Notes under the pieces: generated by a model | The model's input: the letters and a program-made list of their open reading frames with translations, nothing else | Databases searched by the model: none | What the model was told of the DNA's origin: nothing | Program-made: the position numbers and the translations under genes | Assembly (NCBI GenBank): GCA_943325745.2 | Contig: CALPQP020000028.1 | Span: 1-9,098 of the forward strand | Source: Gulosibacter massiliensis | GTDB taxonomy: Bacteria > Actinomycetota > Actinomycetes > Actinomycetales > Microbacteriaceae | DNA: 9,098 bases | Direction: 5' to 3' | In this document: one piece after another, positions 5,980-9,098 of the stretch | Layout of the letters: each line of letters starts with the position of its first letter | How positions within the stretch are numbered: the first letter of the stretch is position 1

Positions 5980-6321
5980 ATGAGTATTTTCTCCGCCATC
6001 ATCTCCCGCGACATCCCGGCCGACATCGTTTTCGAGTCGGACACGATTATCGCGTTCCGTGACATCGCGCCGCGTGCACCGCTTCACCTGCTGGTTGCGC
6101 CCAAGACCGAGGCGTACGCGAACGTTGTTGAACTTGCTGCCGGTGACCCGGCACTCCTCGCGGAACTGGTCGCAGTTGCCCAGGACCTAGCCCGCGAACA
6201 CTCGGACGGCGAATTCCGACTCATTTTCAACACCGGTGCGAACGCCGGGCAGAGCGTCTTTCACGTCCACGCCCACGTTCTCGCTGGCGGGCTTACCGAA
6301 GGCTCCCTTGGCGGAGAGTAG
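5980..6321 (+). CDS. HIT (histidine triad) family nucleotide hydrolase, HinT-like
   Basis: HIT proteins of the HinT branch hydrolyse purine nucleoside phosphoramidates and AMP-lysine type adducts. The 113-residue product starts SIFSAIISRDIPADIVFESD, has IAFRDIAPRAPLHLLVAPK in the middle, and carries GQSVFHVHAHVLAG with the histidine triad at His95, His97 and His99, His97 being the family's usual nucleophile position. Length matches HinT. The physiological substrate cannot be read from sequence. A putative leaderless promoter lies directly upstream. The end overlaps phoH: a GAAGG at 6298-6302 and the probable TTG start of phoH at 6308 are inside this gene, which suggests coupled translation. 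An HIT gene between rsmE and phoH is, from memory, a recurrent actinobacterial arrangement. Confidence 0.94.
   Translation: MSIFSAIISRDIPADIVFESDTIIAFRDIAPRAPLHLLVAPKTEAYANVVELAAGDPALLAELVAVAQDLAREHSDGEFRLIFNTGANAGQSVFHVHAHVLAGGLTEGSLGGE
6298..6302 (+). promoter_or_regulatory. Shine-Dalgarno deciding the phoH start
   Basis: GAAGG stands five bases ahead of TTG 6308 and lies inside the HIT coding region. No other in-frame codon nearby combines such a site with a conserved N-terminus: the open frame's ATG at 6236 would add 24 out-of-family residues, and ATG 6359 would remove conserved sequence. Confidence 0.5.
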
Positions 6322-7303
6322 GGTCACGCGCGTCGACATCGAGGTCGACGGAATCGCCATGGTTCGGCTCCTCGGACCACAAGACCGATTTCTCTCGTCG
6401 CTTGAACTGCGGTACCCCTCCGTCACAATCCGTTCGCGCGGAAACGCCATCTCGATCGACGGAGAGCCCGACGAGGTCAACCGAGTCGAGGGCCACATCC
6501 GTGAACTCATCGACATGATTGCGAACGGTGTCGAACTCGCCGATAGCGACGTCACCGAAGGTTCAACCATCACTCGCAATGGTGGGAAGGTCGCCGACGT
6601 TCTTGGCGAAGCGATTCTGTCCGCTCGCGGGAAGACCATCCGCCCCAAAACCGCTGGTCAAAAGAATTACATCGATGCGATCGAACACACGACCATCACG
6701 TTCGGAATTGGTCCGGCGGGAACGGGCAAAACGTATCTGGCGATGGCCAAGGCCGTTCAGGCGCTACAACGCAAAGAAGTCACGCGCATCATTCTCACTC
6801 GACCGGCGGTAGAGGCGGGCGAACGTCTGGGATTTCTGCCGGGAACCCTGACCGAAAAAATCGACCCGTACCTTCGTCCGTTGTACGACGCGCTGAACGA
6901 CATGATGGATCCCGAGCTGGTCCCCAAACTCCTCGCGACCGGTGTTGTCGAAGTCGCTCCGTTGGCCTACATGCGCGGCCGAACGCTCAACGACTCGTAC
7001 ATCATTCTTGACGAGGCTCAAAATACGACACCGCAACAGATGAAAATGTTTTTGACCCGCCTCGGGTTCGGGTCGAAGATGGTCATCACGGGGGACACCA
7101 CCCAGGTCGATCTGCCGTCTGAGATATCCGGTTTGAAACTCGCAACCGAAATCCTCGACGGAATGGACGACGTATACGTCGCGGTCCTCACGAGCGCCGA
7201 TGTCGTTCGCCACACCCTCGTGGGCAAGATCGTCGATGCGTACACGCGTCACGAGCAGGAACAACACGCAAAGACCGTGGGCCGAAAGCGAGGCACGAAA
7301 TGA
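6308..7303 (+). CDS. phoH: PhoH-like P-loop ATPase
   Basis: PhoH-family proteins are cytoplasmic NTPases/helicase-like enzymes; the form next to ybeY is associated with RNA metabolism and ribosome maturation. From TTG 6308 the product is 331 residues. The first roughly 110 residues include VRGN-like RSRGNAISIDGEPDEVNRVE, a KH-like region. The ATPase core has Walker A GPAGTGKT (135-142), TRPAVEAGERLGFLPG, Walker B YIILDEAQN (231-239), and the ITGDTTQVDLP motif. Length is typical. The start is not certain: TTG 6308 is preferred for its Shine-Dalgarno and family-like N-terminus; it overlaps the HIT gene by 14 bp. The end overlaps ybeY by four bases (ATGA). The linkage to ybeY, corC and era is a widely conserved bacterial cluster. 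Confidence 0.95.
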   Translation: MAESRVTRVDIEVDGIAMVRLLGPQDRFLSSLELRYPSVTIRSRGNAISIDGEPDEVNRVEGHIRELIDMIANGVELADSDVTEGSTITRNGGKVADVLGEAILSARGKTIRPKTAGQKNYIDAIEHTTITFGIGPAGTGKTYLAMAKAVQALQRKEVTRIILTRPAVEAGERLGFLPGTLTEKIDPYLRPLYDALNDMMDPELVPKLLATGVVEVAPLAYMRGRTLNDSYIILDEAQNTTPQQMKMFLTRLGFGSKMVITGDTTQVDLPSEISGLKLATEILDGMDDVYVAVLTSADVVRHTLVGKIVDAYTRHEQEQHAKTVGRKRGTK

Positions 7304-7758
7304 GCGTCGAAATCGCGAACGAGACGACGGAAGTCATCGACCTCGAGACGATGAGTCGCCTCGCGGCCCATGTCATGACCGAGATGAAGGTTCACCCCGA
7401 GGCCGAGCTTGCCGTGTTGTTCGTTGACGAAGACGCGATCACGAAACTGCACGTCGAATGGATGGATGAGCCCGGACCCACCGACGTTCTGTCGTTTCCG
7501 ATGGACGAACTTCGCCCGGGCGATGACGACAAGCCGTCCGATCCCGGATTGTTGGGCGATGTCGTGATTTGTCCGACAATCGCAGCCCAACAGGCCATCG
7601 CGGCCAAACACTCAACCGATGACGAGATTCGGTGGCTGTTGTCGCACGGAATTCTTCACCTCTTGGGTTTTGATCATGCGGCGCCCGCCGAGGAACGAAT
7701 CATGTTCGCTCTTCAACGCCAGCTCGTCGACTCGTTTGCGGATTCCGAGCGCTCGTGA
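7300..7758 (+). CDS. ybeY: Endoribonuclease YbeY (16S rRNA maturation)
   Basis: Single-strand specific zinc metallo-endoribonuclease that helps form the 3' end of 16S rRNA and takes part in ribosome quality control. The 152-residue product contains the ELAVLFVDEDAITKLHVEWM segment split around a Thr, then GPTDVLSFPMDE (substrate cleft), GDVVIC, and the zinc signature HGILHLLGFDH with His116, His120 and His126 as ligands. Length is typical. ATG 7300 overlaps the phoH stop as ATGA, with GAGG at 7290-7293 six bases upstream. Its stop overlaps the next gene as GTGA. The organisation points to co-translation with phoH and corC. Confidence 0.96.
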   Translation: MSVEIANETTEVIDLETMSRLAAHVMTEMKVHPEAELAVLFVDEDAITKLHVEWMDEPGPTDVLSFPMDELRPGDDDKPSDPGLLGDVVICPTIAAQQAIAAKHSTDDEIRWLLSHGILHLLGFDHAAPAEERIMFALQRQLVDSFADSERS

Positions 7759-9068
7759 CCGGATGGTTCGCGGTAATCGCCCTAGTGCTGATTACATTCG
7801 GCGGGCTCTGTGCGGCGATTGACGCCGCCTACCAGTCGTTGTCTCGGAATGACGTCGCCAACTTGGGGAATGGGCCGTCCGCGCGCGTGTTTGACGCCAT
7901 CGCCGCCGACGTTCCTGCTCACCTCAACGCCGTGAATTTCGTTCGCGTGCTGTGCGAGACGTTCGCCGCGATTCTTGTGGCGCTGTCGTTCGTGAGCCTC
8001 GGATACGACCTCACACAATCTCTCATCGCTTCTGCGATAGCGATGACCGCAATCACGTTTGTCCTGGTCGGATCGAGTCCTCGCAGTGTCGGACGTGCAC
8101 ATCCGATGCGAATCGTTCGCGTGACGGGTGGACTCGTTCGCGCCATTCGCCTGCTGCTCGGCCCGCTCACGATTGCGCTGGTTGGAATCGGTAACGCGGT
8201 GACGCCGGGTCGTGCCCGCACGACGATCAACACCGAGCGGCAGCTGCTCTCGATGGTCGATGAAGCAACCGAGTCGGATGCGATCGAAGAAGAAGACCGC
8301 GATCTCATTCGGTCGATTTTCGATTTCGGTGACACGATCCTGCGCGAAGTCATGATTGCTCGAACCGAGATGGCGGCGCTCGACTCGACCATCACGGTGG
8401 ACGAGGCTTTGGGACAGTTCTTGGCGGAAGGTTATTCCCGCATGCCGGTCGTCGGAGTCGATAACGACGACGTGCTGGGCATCGCTCACATCAAAGACAC
8501 CGCGCGGTTCGTTCGCGCGAATCCCGCGAAAGCCAAGAAAGCACTCATCACCGAACTGGTTCGCCCCGCACTGTTCCTGCCCGAGGTGAAAATGGCGGAC
8601 GAGGCGCTGCGAGTCCTGCAGGCGGAGGCAAACCACATGGCGCTTGTCGTCGACGAATACGGGGGAATCGCCGGGTTGGTCACCATGGAGGACCTCATCG
8701 AAGAGGTTCTGGGCGAGATCTCGGATGAATACGACGATGACGAGATTGAGATCGTCGACCTCGGTGACGGGTCATCGAGAGTCAGCGCGGCGACCAATAT
8801 TGATGATCTCGCTGAGCACCTCGACATTCCCATCGACGAGGATGACGTCGACACCGTCGGGGGGCTCTTTGTCAAGAACTTTGGTCGATTCCCCGAGACC
8901 GGTGACATCGTCGAGGTGGACGGCTTACAGCTCATCGCCGACCGGGTCGAACGTCGTCGCAAGCGACTCATTACGGTGCTGGTGCGAATCGTGGACGTCC
9001 CGGGACCTCGCGCAGCGGGTTTATCTCGTTCGTCGGCCGACCGAACGTGGGCAAGTCGACGCTCATGA
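7755..9068 (+). CDS. CorC/HlyC-type CBS-domain membrane transporter; frame runs on into era
   Basis: Member of the CNNM/CorC family, implicated in Mg2+ efflux or homeostasis. It has an N-terminal DUF21-like membrane domain with hydrophobic segments at about residues 3-25, 56-80, 88-108 and 130-150, a CBS pair (about 200-325, with [44 protein letters not shown]), an acidic linker (YDDDE), and a CorC_HlyC domain (about 340-412: [17 protein letters not shown], ending [13 protein letters not shown]). GTG 7755 overlaps the ybeY stop. The recognisable protein ends near residue 412 (position 8990), but no stop follows; the frame continues for 25 codons to TGA 9066, reading era out of frame. In the family the stop normally comes shortly after the RRRK segment. 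So the true C-terminus is uncertain: run-on tail, fusion, or sequence error. The DUF21 part is more divergent than the CBS part. Confidence 0.9.
   Translation: MTGWFAVIALVLITFGGLCAAIDAAYQSLSRNDVANLGNGPSARVFDAIAADVPAHLNAVNFVRVLCETFAAILVALSFVSLGYDLTQSLIASAIAMTAITFVLVGSSPRSVGRAHPMRIVRVTGGLVRAIRLLLGPLTIALVGIGNAVTPGRARTTINTERQLLSMVDEATESDAIEEEDRDLIRSIFDFGDTILREVMIARTEMAALDSTITVDEALGQFLAEGYSRMPVVGVDNDDVLGIAHIKDTARFVRANPAKAKKALITELVRPALFLPEVKMADEALRVLQAEANHMALVVDEYGGIAGLVTMEDLIEEVLGEISDEYDDDEIEIVDLGDGSSRVSAATNIDDLAEHLDIPIDEDDVDTVGGLFVKNFGRFPETGDIVEVDGLQLIADRVERRRKRLITVLVRIVDVPGPRAAGLSRSSADRTWASRRS
8999..9005 (+). other. Candidate -1 slippery heptamer or indel site at the corC/era junction
   Basis: CCCGGGA is phased in the CorC frame as C CCG GGA, the X XXY YYZ form. 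A -1 slip here would change from the CorC frame to the Era frame and read PGTSRSGF, joining the two proteins. C/G-type heptamers are weak slippery sites in known bacterial systems, and a CCCGGG stretch is also a plausible place for a sequencing error. Phasing is seen directly; function is speculation. Confidence 0.2.
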
Positions 9069-9098
9069 ACGCGTTAATTGGCGAAAAGATCGCGATCA
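9011..9098 (+). CDS. era: GTPase Era, N-terminal part (3' truncated by the window; no start codon visible)
   Basis: Era is an essential GTPase that binds the 3' end of 16S rRNA and drives 30S assembly. From 9011 the frame reads [20 protein letters not shown] and continues with ALIGEKIAI to the window end. It contains the Era hallmark [14 protein letters not shown], with the G1 P-loop G-x4-GKST at 9035-9061. The frame is open upstream to a TGA at 8903-8905, but there is no ATG, GTG, TTG or CTG in frame before the P-loop; the first GTG (9047) and ATG (9065) are within or after it and would not give a working GTPase. The coordinate 9011 is therefore only where homology becomes clear. Linked to ybeY and corC, as usual. 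See the finding on this junction. Confidence 0.85.

Noticed and set aside
6408..6421. A TACCCCT-like box inside phoH resembling a -10
   Set aside because: It lies within coding sequence without a following gene start; such boxes occur by chance.
7782..8636. A 284-codon reverse-strand open frame opposite the corC-type gene
   Set aside because: Same antisense effect; composition rich in Arg, His and Asp, with no domain, against a forward gene with clear CBS domains.
1..9098. A defence island, mobile element, CRISPR array or tRNA gene
   Set aside because: All of the window except short gaps (36, 96 and 19 bp) is occupied by core housekeeping genes with uniform codon use; no direct repeat arrays, transposase motifs or tRNA cloverleaf were seen.

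Overview
The window looks like a chromosomal housekeeping segment from a small-genome, moderately GC-rich actinobacterium, most likely close to Microbacteriaceae. The basis is the gene order hemW / DUF4870 (reverse) / hrcA / dnaJ / rsmE / HIT / phoH / ybeY / corC / era, the actinobacterial type of DnaJ and HrcA, frequent GTG/TTG starts, and TAnnnT boxes six to seven bases ahead of start codons with no Shine-Dalgarno (leaderless genes). The taxonomic call is inference from gene content; no database was searched.

Layout. Positions 2-178 hold the last 58 codons of an unidentified gene. Then truB (215-1090), a four-helix membrane protein of unknown function (1083-1445) and hemW (1445-2659) form an overlapping forward unit. 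A reverse-strand DUF4870-type membrane protein (2656-3009) converges on hemW so tightly that one CTAG provides both stop codons. A 96-bp divergent intergenic region (3010-3105) carries a near-consensus CIRCE operator just ahead of hrcA. From 3106 to the end the forward strand is one almost gapless run: hrcA, dnaJ, rsmE, a HIT-family hydrolase (with its own likely leaderless promoter), phoH, ybeY, a CorC/HlyC-type CBS membrane protein, and the start of era. Most junctions are 0-14 bp overlaps or abutments, so translation is probably coupled.

How the genes fit together. The theme is RNA and ribosome maturation (truB: tRNA Psi55; rsmE: 16S m3U1498; ybeY: 16S 3' end processing; phoH: ATPase linked to RNA metabolism; era: 30S assembly GTPase) combined with heat-shock control (hrcA, CIRCE, dnaJ) and haem insertion (hemW). 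No gap longer than 96 bp exists and I see no mobile element, tRNA, rRNA or CRISPR array.

The most unusual spot is the corC/era junction (about 8990-9068). No stop codon occurs in any forward frame between 8906 and 9065, and the Era reading frame has no usable start codon ahead of its P-loop. CorC runs open into the era coding region one frame away, and a C CCG GGA sequence in the CorC frame sits where a -1 shift would join the two proteins. This is either a one-base sequence error within a CorC-Era fusion, or a real frameshift arrangement. I did not find a convincing new defence or mobile system here.
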